Source: Bog-950 sp964493695 (GTDB lineage Bacteria; Bacteroidota; Bacteroidia; Chitinophagales; LD1). Taken from it: a stretch of 61,367 nt of DNA. This document shows positions 1 through 8,595 of the stretch, piece by piece. Numbering within the stretch: the stretch's first letter is position 1; each line of letters begins with the position of its first letter. The notes under the pieces are model-generated. The model had not been told where the DNA came from and ran no database searches. It saw nothing but the letters and a program-made list of their open reading frames with translations. A program made the position numbers and the translations under genes. The stretch is from the NCBI GenBank assembly GCA_964493695.1, contig CAZBPG010000011.1, forward strand, positions 1-61,367, read 5' to 3'.

Positions 1-126
1 GGCGGTGGCGGTGCGGTACCGTATTTAATACAGGATACCGATGGCGATACTTACGTAAGTACCGAAGATAACACCAACGAAAATATCATCAGGTTTGCAT
101 TGCAGGGAACGGAAAGAATGACCTAG
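1..126 (+). pseudogene. Upstream part of the S74 fibre gene, ending at an in-frame TAG
   Basis: Frame 1 is open from the window edge to a TAG at 124-126 and reads like the lead-in of Bacteroidota fibre proteins (IQDTDGDTYVSTED, then IIRFALQGTERMT). The same frame continues directly after the TAG into LRNNNGIPRLEF, the continuation expected in this family. The amber codon therefore splits one gene into two pieces. A nonsense mutation, a small insertion or an assembly error are all possible. The 5' end lies outside the window. Confidence 0.7.
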
Positions 127-1365
127 TTGAGAAATAATAATGGCATCCCTCGCCTTGAGTTTGCGAGCAGTAACACGAGCTTAATTATTGGGGATGATGC
201 AGGGGTAAATATAGGAGCTAGTGCAACGGGTAATATCTTTATTGGAAAGTTTGCCGGGTATGCAAATATCTCTGGGGACCAAAATACTTTTATTGGTACA
301 TCTGCAGGCTCCAATAACACGGCAAGTTACAACACGTTTGTAGGCGCAGGTACAGGTTACTTTAATACGTCTGGGCAGGGGAATGTTTTTATAGGTGAAG
401 ATGCTGGAGCCAATAATAGCTCTGCTAGTTTTAACACTTTTATAGGGCAGAAGGCTGGTTATTCAAACACAACTGGTTCAAGTAATACTTTCTTGGGTAA
501 TTATGCTGGCTATAATAACATAGGGAGTGATAATACTTTCATTGGAGAAGATGCTGGACAAGCAAATACAGCGGGAATTTCAAATGTCTTTATTGGCACC
601 AATACAGGTTATTCAAATTTGAACGGGAACGGGAATACGGCTATTGGTGTTAATGCTTTGGAGGATAACACCACCGGAGATTTTAATGTCGCATTAGGTG
701 GTGGGGCGTTAGCGAGTAATACAGATGGTGAGTATAATACAGCAGTAGGTATAGATGCGGGCAATGGTTTTTCTGTTGGAAATACTTACTGTAGCTTTTT
801 GGGTAGAGCTACAATTACTAATAACTCAACTATTAGAACTAATAGTACCGCCTTAGGCGATGGTGCATTAATTACCGCCAGCAACAAAGTTCGCATAGGT
901 AATTCATCTGTTACGATAATTGAAGGTCAGGTTGCTTGGAGTTACCCTTCGGATGGGCGGTTTAAGTTTAATGTTACTGAAGATGTAAGTGGGTTAGCTT
1001 TTATAAAGATGCTTCGTCCGGTTGCTTACAATTTCGATACTAAAAAGTTCGATGAATTTTTGATGCAAGATATGCCAGATTCTTTACGTCAGGCGCATAC
1101 GCAAAACCGTGATTATTCTGAAAGCACCGCTATTCGTCATAACGGCTTTATTGCACAAGAAGTGGAGCAGGCGGCAAAAAAGTTGAATTACAACTTTGAT
1201 GGTATTCATAAACCGGCAGATGAAAATGACAACTATAGTATTTCATACAGTCAATTTGTTGTTCCAATGGTAAAAGCTATTCAGGAACAACAGGTGCTTA
1301 TCGAAAAACTAATGGAAGAAAACAAGCAGCTAAAAGAGCGAATAGAGAAAGTAGAGCGCAAATAG
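127..1365 (+). CDS. Fibre protein with head-type repeats and C-terminal S74 intramolecular chaperone domain
   Basis: The protein is 412 aa when read from the TTG after the in-frame TAG. Residues about 15-250 are repeats of the form NTFIG-x-x-AG-x-x-N-T-x-G, like trimeric adhesin or tail-fibre shafts. From about residue 270 follows a peptidase S74 domain: S275 and K280 (motif SDGRFK) have the Ser-Lys spacing of +5 seen in self-cleaving S74/MyRF domains. FIAQEVEQ and a C-terminal coiled coil (QEQQVLIEKLMEENKQLKER) follow. S74 domains help trimers fold and are then cut off. This piece has no signal peptide because the 5' part lies before the TAG. It is probably cell-surface rather than phage, since no phage genes are nearby. 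Confidence 0.85.
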   Translation: MRNNNGIPRLEFASSNTSLIIGDDAGVNIGASATGNIFIGKFAGYANISGDQNTFIGTSAGSNNTASYNTFVGAGTGYFNTSGQGNVFIGEDAGANNSSASFNTFIGQKAGYSNTTGSSNTFLGNYAGYNNIGSDNTFIGEDAGQANTAGISNVFIGTNTGYSNLNGNGNTAIGVNALEDNTTGDFNVALGGGALASNTDGEYNTAVGIDAGNGFSVGNTYCSFLGRATITNNSTIRTNSTALGDGALITASNKVRIGNSSVTIIEGQVAWSYPSDGRFKFNVTEDVSGLAFIKMLRPVAYNFDTKKFDEFLMQDMPDSLRQAHTQNRDYSESTAIRHNGFIAQEVEQAAKKLNYNFDGIHKPADENDNYSISYSQFVVPMVKAIQEQQVLIEKLMEENKQLKERIEKVERK

Positions 1366-1574
1366 TTTGCTCCTTTCCCGAAGTATTTCCCCTATTGCCC
1401 TCAACTGGCGCAAGAATGAAACTGGGGTCGAGCAAAGCTTCTTGTGCCTAGAGGAAGACCAGATATCGCTGTTAAAGTTGTTTGCCTTGCGCATCTCGAA
1501 CGCAAGACCACAAGCGATTTTTAATCCCACCCAACATACTGCCAAAAACCCTGTTAAAACCGCCCAAAACAACC

Positions 1575-1889
1575 CTCTCGTGTCTGTGTTGCCTGCTCTC
1601 GTGCCTGTGTTGCTCGTTCTCGTGCCTGTGTTGCTTACTATCAAACCTGTGTTTTCGGCTCTCGTGCCTGTGTTGTTAACTCTTGTTTACAAATCTTCCG
1701 CTCTCAAAGTTGTGTCGCCTGCTCTCCTGTTTGCGCTCTTGTTCTCGTGGCGGTGTCGTGTGCTCTTGCCACTGCGTTAACCTTTCTCGTGCCTGTGTCT
1801 TTAACACTTAGCTCTGCTTCGTCTTCTCTCGTCCTTGTGTTGCTTTCTCTCGGCTCTGTGTCGCAACCTCTCGCCAGCCCTCTCCGAAT
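1575..1889. repeat. 21-bp-period degenerate tandem array A
   Basis: About 15 consecutive units of 21 bp match the core CTCTCGTGCCTGTGTTGC plus three variable bases. TCTCG (or a close variant) recurs at 1576, 1597, 1618, 1660 and 1702. After a single 1-bp slip it recurs at 1743, 1785, 1827, 1848 and 1869. Units differ strongly in sequence but almost never in length. Part of the array is open on both strands because 21 is divisible by 3, but no start, signal or family supports a protein. It lies in the 1.1-kb non-coding stretch between the fibre gene and rpoC. Confidence 0.85.
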
Positions 1890-1896
1890 GAGAGGG
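1878..1896. repeat. REP-like palindrome between arrays A and B
   Basis: CCCTCTC (1878-1884) and GAGAGGG (1890-1896) form a 7-bp stem with a 5-base loop. It starts inside the last unit of array A. Related CCCTCTCC/GGAGAGGG palindromes occur at 40613-40642 and 43485-43506. Confidence 0.6.
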
Positions 1897-1952
1897 GATA
1901 TAACTAAAGCTGATTAAGTGTTTGGTGTAAGCTGGCAGGCTTTTGTGGAAGT

Positions 1953-2099
1953 AACACGGAAACAGATGGTGACGGAGACGCGGGGAGAGCAGGCGAAGGA
2001 GCGGGGAGGGCCAACGAAGATGCGGGGAGAGCCAACGAAGATGTGCCGGAAGGACTTTTTGACAAGGATTGAAGGGGTGATGAAGTTTCGCCATGATTT
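1953..2099. repeat. 21-bp-period degenerate tandem array B
   Basis: Seven units of 21 bp start at 1953, 1974, 1995, 2016, 2037, 2058 and 2079. The best conserved units (1995-2036) contain GCGGGGAGAGCCAACGAAGA. The consensus differs from array A but the period is the same. The array ends about 200 bp before the rpoC promoter. Confidence 0.75.
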
Positions 2100-2196
2100 A
2101 CGAAGCGGTCGACTGCGACAAAGCCTGCGGGGAAGAGATATTAACAGTTGACGGTGATGCAGGAACAGCCATTGCGGGCTGTTGTTTGCGTTAGGG

Positions 2197-2285
2197 GTAG
2201 AAGTGGAAAGCCCGTAGCCCGCTTTGGGGCGAGGACTTGAAACGGATACCCCGACCGCCTGCTTTGAGGCAGGAACGCCTTCCCA
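2197..2285. repeat. GC-rich palindromic intergenic element
   Basis: Contains GCCCGTAGCCCGC, GGGGCGAGGACTTGAAACGG and the small palindrome GCCTGC-TTTG-AGGCAGG. It resembles dispersed intergenic elements of Bacteroidota, judged from memory of the motif only. Its end abuts the rpoC promoter. Confidence 0.35.
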
Positions 2286-2303
2286 AATTTCTCTTAATAA
2301 AAC

Positions 2304-2333
2304 TTTGTTTTTTCGCTTAGAACAATACCTTTG
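2304..2333 (+). promoter_or_regulatory. Bacteroidota sigma-A-type promoter of rpoC
   Basis: TTTG at 2304-2307 and TACCTTTG at 2326-2333 are 18 bp apart. This fits the Bacteroidota consensus (TTTG, about 19 bp, TAnnTTTG). The leader to the rpoC ATG is about 175 nt. An own promoter is consistent with rpoC not following rpoB here. Confidence 0.75.
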
Positions 2334-2429
2334 CGCCTCCTTTTTAAAAAGTAACTGACCAATCTGTTCGAAAGTATGCAAGCCGGCAGGCGCGAAACCG
2401 AACTACAGTTCTCCGCTTTTTACAGGGAA

Positions 2430-2464
2430 GTAGGCAGTAGGCAATAGTAAGTAGGCAATAAACA
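2430..2464. repeat. Heptamer repeat (GTAGGCA)n in the rpoC leader
   Basis: GTAGGCA occurs at 2430, 2437 and 2451, with a variant heptamer at 2444 and another (ATAAACA) at 2458, all in 7-bp phase. A related heptamer run (GTCGGCA) lies inside a methyltransferase gene at 13542-13569. Confidence 0.7.
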
Positions 2465-2512
2465 GCCGTTACTTTTTCCTATTTAGTTTTCACTCTAAAA
2501 TCTTTTTTAAAC

Positions 2513-5500
2513 ATGTCATCTTTCAGAAAAGACACTAAGCAGCGGTTCGATTTTTCGAAAATCACCATTATGCTGGCATCACCCGATGCAATTCTCGGGC
2601 GTTCGAACGGAGAAATTAAAAAACCGGAAACTATTAACTACCGTACTTACAAACCCGAAATGGAAGGTTTGTTCTGCGAGCGTGTGTTCGGCCCTACCAA
2701 GGATTACGAATGCTATTGCGGCAAGTACAAGCGTATTCGCTACAAAGGTATTGTGTGCGACCGCTGCGGGGTTGAAGTAACCGAAAAGAAAGTGCGCAGA
2801 GAGCGTATGGGCCACATTAAGCTGACCGTGCCTATCGTGCATATCTGGTATTTTAAATCGTTGCCGAACAAAATCGGTTACCTGTTGGGGGTGTCTTCTA
2901 AAAAGTTAGAGAGCGTAATTTATTACGAGCGTTACGTAATTATTCAACCAGGCAGAGCTGCCGAAGGCGTAAACGTAATGACAGAAAAGGGTGAAGAGCA
3001 TAAGAACCTTGCTTACCTTGATTTGTTGAGCGAAGAAGAATATATATCGGTATTGGAGAACGACAACATGAAGAACAACTACATGTTGGAAGATACTGAC
3101 CCAAATAAATTTGTAGCGAAGATGGGTGCAGAGGCAATTAAAGAATTGCTTTCGCGCATTCAGTTAGATGAGCTTTCGTTCAAACTGCGTGACGATGCAG
3201 CGAACGAAACTTCGCGCCAGCGTAAGGCTGAAGCCTTGAAGCGTTTGAGCGTAGTGGAAATGTTCCGCGCAGCTAATTCGCACACAGAGAACAAACCGGA
3301 GTGGATGGTAGTGCAGTTTCTGCCTGTTATTCCGCCTGAATTGCGTCCGTTGGTGCCGTTGGATGGCGGCCGTTTTGCCTCTTCAGATTTGAATGATTTA
3401 TACCGCAGAGTAATTATCCGTAACAATCGTTTGAAGCGTTTGTTGGAAATTAAAGCACCGGAAGTAATCCTTCGTAACGAAAAACGTATGTTACAAGAGG
3501 CTATCGACAGTTTGTTCGATAACTCCCGTAAATCAAACGCTGTGAAAGCAGAGGGTGGCCGTCAGTTAAAATCACTTTCGGATGTGTTGAAAGGAAAGCA
3601 GGGACGTTTCCGTCAGAACTTGCTCGGTAAGCGTGTTGACTACTCCGGCCGTTCGGTGATTGTGGTAGGGCCTGAATTGAAATTACACGAATGTGGTTTG
3701 CCAAAAGATATGGCGGCTGAACTTTTCAAACCGTTTATTATCCGTAAGCTGATTGAGCGGGGAATTGTAAAGACAGTAAAGAGCGCTAAGAAATTAGTAG
3801 ATAAGAAAGAGCCGGTTATTTGGGATATCCTCGAAAATATTTTGAAAGGACACCCTATTATGCTGAACCGTGCTCCGACACTTCACCGTCTATCCATCCA
3901 GGCTTTCTTGCCTAAGTTGATTGAAGGTAAAGCGATTCAATTACACCCGCTGGTTTGTACCGCGTTTAACGCGGATTTTGACGGTGACCAGATGGCGGTG
4001 CACGTGCCGTTGAGCAATGCTTCTATTTTGGAAGCGCAGTTGCTCATGCTCGGTTCGCACAACATCCTGAACCCGCAAAACGGAACTCCTATTACCCTTC
4101 CTTCTCAGGACATGGTTCTTGGTCTATATTATATGACCAAAGAAAAGAGAACAACTAAAGAGGTGAAGGTAATTGGCGAAGGCCTGAAATTCTACGGAGC
4201 CGAAGAAGCCATTATTGCTTACAACGAAGGTAAAGTTGAATTACACGCTACCGTTAAGTGCCGTGTTCGCGTTAAGAATGCGAAAGGTAAGTTTGAAATG
4301 AAACTGATGGATACTACCATGGGCCGTATCATCCTGAATCAGGTAATGCCTGATGCAGTTGGTTTCGTGAACAAGTTGCTGGGTAAAAAAGCATTGAAAG
4401 ATGTAATCGGAAACATTCTGGCTGAGTCGAACATTCCTACCACAGCTAAGTTCCTCGATGATATCAAGAAGTTAGGATTCTTCTATTCGTTCCGCGGAGG
4501 ATTGAGCTTTAACTTAAAAGATGTGGTGGTGCCAAGTGGTAAAGAAAAACTTTGCAGCGATGCACAGAGGAAGGTGGACGAGATTTACGACAGCTACCAG
4601 GAAGGTTTCATTACCGATAAAGAGCGTTTCAATCAGGTAGTAGATATCTGGACACACACTGATAGCCAGTTGACTATCCAGTTGATGAAACAGATAAGCG
4701 AAGACAAGCAAGGGTTCAACTCTATCTTTATGATGTTGGATTCGGGAGCGAGAGGTTCTAAGCAGCAGATTAAACAGCTTTCAGGAATGAGAGGTTTGAT
4801 GGCTAAACCGCGTAAATCGGGCTCTACCGGTAGCGAGGTTATCGAGAATCCGATCCTTGCAAACTTTAAGGAAGGTCTTTCGGTATTGGAATACTTTATC
4901 TCAACCCACGGTGCACGTAAAGGTCTTTCAGATACGGCCTTGAAAACTGCGGATGCGGGTTACTTAACCAGAAGATTGGTTGACGTTGCACAGGATGTAG
5001 TTATCAATGATGTGGACTGCGGAACACTTCGCGGCATTAATATCTCAGCACTGAAAGACAACGAAGATGTAGTTGAACCATTGTTCGACAGAATATTAGG
5101 ACGTACTTCGTTACTGGATGTTATCCATCCTGAAACGGATGAAGTTTTAGCAGAAGCAGGACAGGAAATTAACGAAGCAACAGCGCGCCTGATTGAAGCC
5201 AGCGGTGTGGAGACAGTTGAAATCCGTTCGGTATTGACTTGCGAAAGCACCAAAGGTGTTTGCGTAAAATGCTACGGACGTAACCTGGCAACTAACCGCA
5301 CAGCCGAAGAAGGTGATGCAGTGGGAATTATCGCTGCTCAATCAATCGGTGAGCCGGGAACTCAGTTAACACTCCGTACCTTCCACGTTGGGGGTATCGC
5401 GAGCATGAGTGCAACCGAAAACCAATTGAAAGCGAAGTTTGATGGTATCATTCAGTTTGACGGTGTTCGTATTACCCATGGTGTAGATGAAAGCGGTGAG

Positions 5501-6853
5501 AAGATAAATGTGGTAATAGGCCGTACTGGTGAAATGAGAATTGTGAAGGAAGATAATCCTGACAAGACGCTTATCAGCAACCACATTCCTTACGGTTCTA
5601 CCATGTTTGTAAAAGACGGTAAGCACGTGAAGAAGGGCGATGTTATCTGCCAGTGGGATCCGTACAACAACGTTATCATCTCTGAATTTGCCGGTAAAGT
5701 AAAGTTCGAACAGGTAATTGAGAACGTAACTTACCGCGATGAAATGGATGAGCAGACCGGTCACCGTGAAAAGGTAATTATCGAGTCGAAAGACAAGACC
5801 AAGATTCCTTCTATTATAGTTGAACACGGAAAAGACGGTAAGGTTTACAACTTCCCGGTAGGTGCACACATTGTGGTGGACAACGGTGAGCAGGTTAAAC
5901 AAGGTCAGATTATTGCCAAGATACCGAGAGTAATGGGTAAGGTGAAGGATATCACCGGAGGTCTTCCGCGTGTAACCGAGTTGTTCGAAGCCCGTAACCC
6001 AAGTAACCCGGCTACTGTTGCTGAAATTGATGGTGTTGTTCGTTTTGGTGGTGTAAAGAGAGGTAACCGCGAAATCATTATTGAATCGCGTGACGGAGAA
6101 GTTACAAAATACCTTGTTCCGCTTTCCAAGCACATCTTAGTTCAGGAGCAGGATTTCGTTCGCGCAGGAACACCGCTTTCAGATGGCGCCACTACGCCAA
6201 GCGATATTCTTCATATCAAAGGACCATTTGCGGTTCAGGAATATCTGGTGAACGAAATTCAGGAAGTTTACCGCTTACAGGGTATCAAGATTAACGATAA
6301 GCACGTAGAGGTAATTGTTCGTCAGATGATGGGCAAAATGATTATTGACGATCCGGGCGATACACGCTTCCTGGAAGGAACCTCGGTTGAGAAATTCAAC
6401 CTGCTCCGTACCAACGATGAGTTGTTCGACAAGAAGGTGGTAACCAAGGCAGATGATTCACAGAACCTTAAAGCAGGGCAGATGGTAACTTTACGCGCTA
6501 TTCGCGAAGAGAATTCTCTCTTGCGCAGAGCCGATAAAGAATTGGTTCAGTTCCGCGATGCCATTCCGGCAACTGCTTCATCGCAATTGCAAGGTATCAC
6601 CCGCGCCTCTCTCTCTACTTATTCATGGATTTCTGCGGCATCGTTCCAGGAAACTACGAAGGTATTGAGCACCGCGTCTATCCAGGCTAAACAGGATTAT
6701 CTGGAAGGCTTGAAAGAAAACGTAATTGTTGGTCACCGCATACCTGCAGGAACCGGCCTACGCAGATTCAAGAAACTGATTGTAACTAACACCGAAGATT
6801 TAGCCCGTATGGAAAGTAAGAAAGTAGAAGGCGGAGTTGAATTATTGGGATAA
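2513..6853 (+). CDS. rpoC: DNA-directed RNA polymerase subunit beta'
   Basis: The product has 1446 aa, the usual Bacteroidota length, and is the largest subunit of the core RNA polymerase. The N-terminal zinc site is C67, C69, C82 and C85. The catalytic Mg-binding loop NADFDGDQ begins at residue 486. A second cysteine cluster (CESTKGVCVKC) begins near residue 910, followed by the trigger-loop region (AAQSIGEPGTQLTLRTFH). ATG at 2513 matches the family start (MSSFRKDTKQRFDFSKI). In most bacteria rpoC directly follows rpoB in one operon; here it stands alone with its own promoter and terminator. rpoB lies convergent 29 kb away. The sequence looks intact and functional. Confidence 0.98.
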   Translation: MSSFRKDTKQRFDFSKITIMLASPDAILGRSNGEIKKPETINYRTYKPEMEGLFCERVFGPTKDYECYCGKYKRIRYKGIVCDRCGVEVTEKKVRRERMGHIKLTVPIVHIWYFKSLPNKIGYLLGVSSKKLESVIYYERYVIIQPGRAAEGVNVMTEKGEEHKNLAYLDLLSEEEYISVLENDNMKNNYMLEDTDPNKFVAKMGAEAIKELLSRIQLDELSFKLRDDAANETSRQRKAEALKRLSVVEMFRAANSHTENKPEWMVVQFLPVIPPELRPLVPLDGGRFASSDLNDLYRRVIIRNNRLKRLLEIKAPEVILRNEKRMLQEAIDSLFDNSRKSNAVKAEGGRQLKSLSDVLKGKQGRFRQNLLGKRVDYSGRSVIVVGPELKLHECGLPKDMAAELFKPFIIRKLIERGIVKTVKSAKKLVDKKEPVIWDILENILKGHPIMLNRAPTLHRLSIQAFLPKLIEGKAIQLHPLVCTAFNADFDGDQMAVHVPLSNASILEAQLLMLGSHNILNPQNGTPITLPSQDMVLGLYYMTKEKRTTKEVKVIGEGLKFYGAEEAIIAYNEGKVELHATVKCRVRVKNAKGKFEMKLMDTTMGRIILNQVMPDAVGFVNKLLGKKALKDVIGNILAESNIPTTAKFLDDIKKLGFFYSFRGGLSFNLKDVVVPSGKEKLCSDAQRKVDEIYDSYQEGFITDKERFNQVVDIWTHTDSQLTIQLMKQISEDKQGFNSIFMMLDSGARGSKQQIKQLSGMRGLMAKPRKSGSTGSEVIENPILANFKEGLSVLEYFISTHGARKGLSDTALKTADAGYLTRRLVDVAQDVVINDVDCGTLRGINISALKDNEDVVEPLFDRILGRTSLLDVIHPETDEVLAEAGQEINEATARLIEASGVETVEIRSVLTCESTKGVCVKCYGRNLATNRTAEEGDAVGIIAAQSIGEPGTQLTLRTFHVGGIASMSATENQLKAKFDGIIQFDGVRITHGVDESGEKINVVIGRTGEMRIVKEDNPDKTLISNHIPYGSTMFVKDGKHVKKGDVICQWDPYNNVIISEFAGKVKFEQVIENVTYRDEMDEQTGHREKVIIESKDKTKIPSIIVEHGKDGKVYNFPVGAHIVVDNGEQVKQGQIIAKIPRVMGKVKDITGGLPRVTELFEARNPSNPATVAEIDGVVRFGGVKRGNREIIIESRDGEVTKYLVPLSKHILVQEQDFVRAGTPLSDGATTPSDILHIKGPFAVQEYLVNEIQEVYRLQGIKINDKHVEVIVRQMMGKMIIDDPGDTRFLEGTSVEKFNLLRTNDELFDKKVVTKADDSQNLKAGQMVTLRAIREENSLLRRADKELVQFRDAIPATASSQLQGITRASLSTYSWISAASFQETTKVLSTASIQAKQDYLEGLKENVIVGHRIPAGTGLRRFKKLIVTNTEDLARMESKKVEGGVELLG

Positions 6854-6854
6854 A

Positions 6855-6880
6855 CCCCTAAATCCCCTGAAGGGGACTTG
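6855..6880. repeat. REP-like palindrome in the rpoC trailer
   Basis: CCCCTAAATCCCCTGAAGGG followed by GACTT starts 2 bases after the rpoC stop codon; CCCC-TGAA-GGGG is the stem. The rpoB trailer carries the same element, interrupted in its loop (35857-35912). A third relative sits in array E at 40043-40072. Confidence 0.7.
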
Positions 6881-6893
6881 AAGGGCAGAATAC

Positions 6894-6926
6894 AAAGCCC
6901 TCCGATTTTTCGGAGGGCTTTTTTTG
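6894..6926 (+). terminator. Intrinsic terminator of rpoC
   Basis: AAAGCCCTCCG (6894-6904) and CGGAGGGCTTT (6911-6921) form a perfect 11-bp stem with a 6-base loop, followed by T residues. The sequence upstream of it is shared with the rpoB trailer. Confidence 0.93.
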
Positions 6927-7010
6927 TTAGCTCTTTTCGGTTTTTGAAAATGCTGCCGGCCACAAAACAGCGGCACAGGAAAAATATGAAGGTTCGGCAG
7001 GGCAGATAGG

Positions 7011-7470
7011 GGGTGCTGCGCAAGCGCGGATGGGTCTATCAACCTTGGGAGAGGACTTGGCGCAAGCGCGAATGGGTCTATCAACCTTGGGAGAGGGCTT
7101 GGCGCAAGCGCGAAGGGGTCTGTCAACCTTGGGAGANNNNNNNNNNNNNNNNNNNNNNNNNNNNNNNNNNNNNNNNNNNNNNNNNNNNNNNNNNNNNNNN
7201 NNNNNNNNNNNNNNNNNNNNNNNNNNNNNNNNNNNNTGGTTTTGCGCAAGCGCGAAGGGGCCTATCAACCCTGGGAGAGGGTTTTGCGCAAACGCGAAGG
7301 GGTCTGTCAACCTTGGGAGATGGTTTTGCGCAAGCGCGAAGGGGCCTATCAACCCTGGGAGAGGGTTTTGCGCAAGCGCGAAGGGGTCTATCAACCTTGG
7401 GAGATGGTTTTGCGCAAGCGCAGAGAGGCCTCACAAGGTTGGGAGAGGGTTCCGCTGAAGCGCGGACGTC
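7011..7470. repeat. 42-bp-period tandem array C, interrupted by the assembly gap
   Basis: Three 42-bp units (7011-7136) precede the gap and five (7237-7446) follow it, then a decaying unit. Each unit contains TTGCGCAAGCGCGAAGGGG and TATCAACCTTGGGAGA. To the right of the gap, units starting TGG and GGG alternate, giving an 84-bp higher-order period. The palindrome TTGCGCAA recurs in most units. The stretch is open in several frames on both strands (14-aa repeats) and shows no sign of a real protein. The rest of 6927-7576 holds nothing else I recognise. Confidence 0.9.
7137..7236. other. Assembly gap (100 N)
   Basis: Exactly 100 N, the usual placeholder for a gap of unknown size. Both sides end at a unit boundary of array C, so the true array is of unknown length. 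Confidence 0.98.
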
Positions 7471-7576
7471 ATGTGCAATAAGATAATCAATGAGTTATAA
7501 GAAAAATATAAGTTAGCCCTGATTGCCGATGGTTTAATACTGTGGCTTGCAAACCTGCCCGTTTTTAAATGCTATA

Positions 7577-8059
7577 TCAAACAATTTCCTTGAGTCTCTC
7601 CAAAACATAAAACACAGCCGGACAAGAGGTGCTGTTTTGAAAAGTGATATTCGGACGTTCAAAAAACTCTCCGCTATCGGTGTATGGATAGTTAGCGCAA
7701 TCGCGTGGACGGGCTTCATAGATGCCGCAAAAGTTATCGCTGCCAAGAAAAGGACAGGGCGATTTCTTAACCACGTAATCTCCGTCTTCATCCAGGCGCA
7801 GGTACTTCTCAATCATGTCGCCTTGTTTCATACCCAGATATTTAGAAATGCGTTCTATATCGGGTTTCTTAAACCGTGGAGAAATGGTTTTGCAGCAGTT
7901 GCCGCATTTAAGACAATCAATTTTTGAGAAAGCTTCGTCATGCAAATCGGGTAAATGCTTTTCGATGCCGCGAATGCGTTTTGCTTTATCAAGAAACTGC
8001 TTGTTTTCTTTCTTCTTTTTCTCCGCTTCGCGTTGCCAGGTTTCTTCTTTGAAATTCAT
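7577..8059 (-). CDS. YkgJ-type cysteine-cluster protein
   Basis: The product has 160 aa. It carries the CxxC-x-x-CC cluster (CLKCGNCCKT) near residue 50, then CPFLGSDNFCGIYEARPRDC near residue 100. This is the pattern of the YkgJ/UPF0153 family, whose cysteines are thought to chelate zinc or iron. The N-terminus is charged and predicted cytosolic. The biochemical role of the family is not settled. The gene ends about 110 bp from array C, and its start faces the GxxExxY cassette, with about 10 bp to that cassette's left inverted repeat. Confidence 0.88.
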   Translation of the reverse strand: MNFKEETWQREAEKKKKENKQFLDKAKRIRGIEKHLPDLHDEAFSKIDCLKCGNCCKTISPRFKKPDIERISKYLGMKQGDMIEKYLRLDEDGDYVVKKSPCPFLGSDNFCGIYEARPRDCANYPYTDSGEFFERPNITFQNSTSCPAVFYVLERLKEIV

Positions 8060-8067
8060 TGTCTTAA

Positions 8068-8104
8068 ACTATGATTCATTTGATTCACTGAATACTATGA
8101 TTAC
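8068..8104. repeat. Left 37-bp inverted repeat of the GxxExxY cassette
   Basis: Reverse-complemented, this matches 8535-8571 at 31 of 37 positions. Both carry an AATCATAG-type octamer at each end. It overlaps the stop codon of the enclosed gene. Confidence 0.75.
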
Positions 8105-8515
8105 AGCTTTCTTAAAGGTTTCTGAACTCTTTTTACTTCACAACTCTTAGCCCCGAAATTTATCAGTAAGCCAACTTCTTTATTAAAGGCTTCCAAATAG
8201 TTTATGGCTTGTGCAAGATGAACATCTTCTAATTTGATTACAGCTTTTAACTCTACAAGAATTTTATCCTCAACAAAAAAATCTACCCGCCTTGTTCCGA
8301 TGTCAACCCCTTTGTAAAATATTTCCATTTCCACTTCTCTTCCAAAATTCAACTTCTCCATATTCATTTCAATCTGCATAGCACGCTGATAAATTACCTC
8401 TTGAAAACCATTGCCTNNNNNNNNNNAAAATTCCGTGAACCGCATAAGCGCATTTGATAATCCGTGCAGTCAACTCTGAATGCAGGTATTCCTCTTTTAT
8501 GATTGGTTCACTCAT
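8101..8515 (-). CDS. GxxExxY family protein, PD-(D/E)XK nuclease-like, broken only by a scaffold gap
   Basis: The N-terminal part (MSEPIIKEEYLHSELTARII) and the C-terminal part lie in different frames around a 10-N run at 8417-8426. If the N run is removed, the frame is restored as HGI-L-GNGFQEVIYQ, which fits the family's GxxExxY motif. The gene is therefore probably intact, about 134 aa, and the gap stands for zero bases. The core RRVDFFVEDKILVELKA resembles the PD-(D/E)XK nuclease core. ATG at 8515 is preferred; an upstream Met at 8551 would lie inside the right inverted repeat. Function of the family is unknown. Confidence 0.85.
8417..8426. other. Assembly gap (10 N), probably of zero true length
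   Basis: Joining the flanking bases directly restores the reading frame and the conserved motif of the GxxExxY gene. The N run looks like a scaffolder placeholder. Confidence 0.85.
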
Positions 8516-8534
8516 AAAAAATCTTTTCCACAAC

Positions 8535-8571
8535 GTAATCATAGTTTTCATAAAATCAAAAAAATCATAGT
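8535..8571. repeat. Right 37-bp inverted repeat of the GxxExxY cassette
   Basis: Begins GTAATCATAG and ends AATCATAGT. It is the inverse of 8068-8104 with six mismatches. A solo relative (AATCATTTAATCATAGTCC) lies just upstream of eno at 10151-10187. Confidence 0.75.
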
Positions 8572-8595
8572 TCCGGCTGTTATATTCGCACCTCG

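Noticed and set aside
1330..2381. Several ORFs in both strands within the region upstream of rpoC
   Set aside because: They run through 21-bp repeats, whose length keeps frames open by chance. There is no signal, family motif or consistent strand.
5366..6133. A 255-aa ORF opposite rpoC
   Set aside because: It is a shadow of the rpoC coding sequence with no recognisable domain.
7013..7486. Overlapping ORFs with 14-aa repeats around the N gap
   Set aside because: Open in many frames on both strands because 42 is divisible by 3; three different readings are equally open, so none is favoured.
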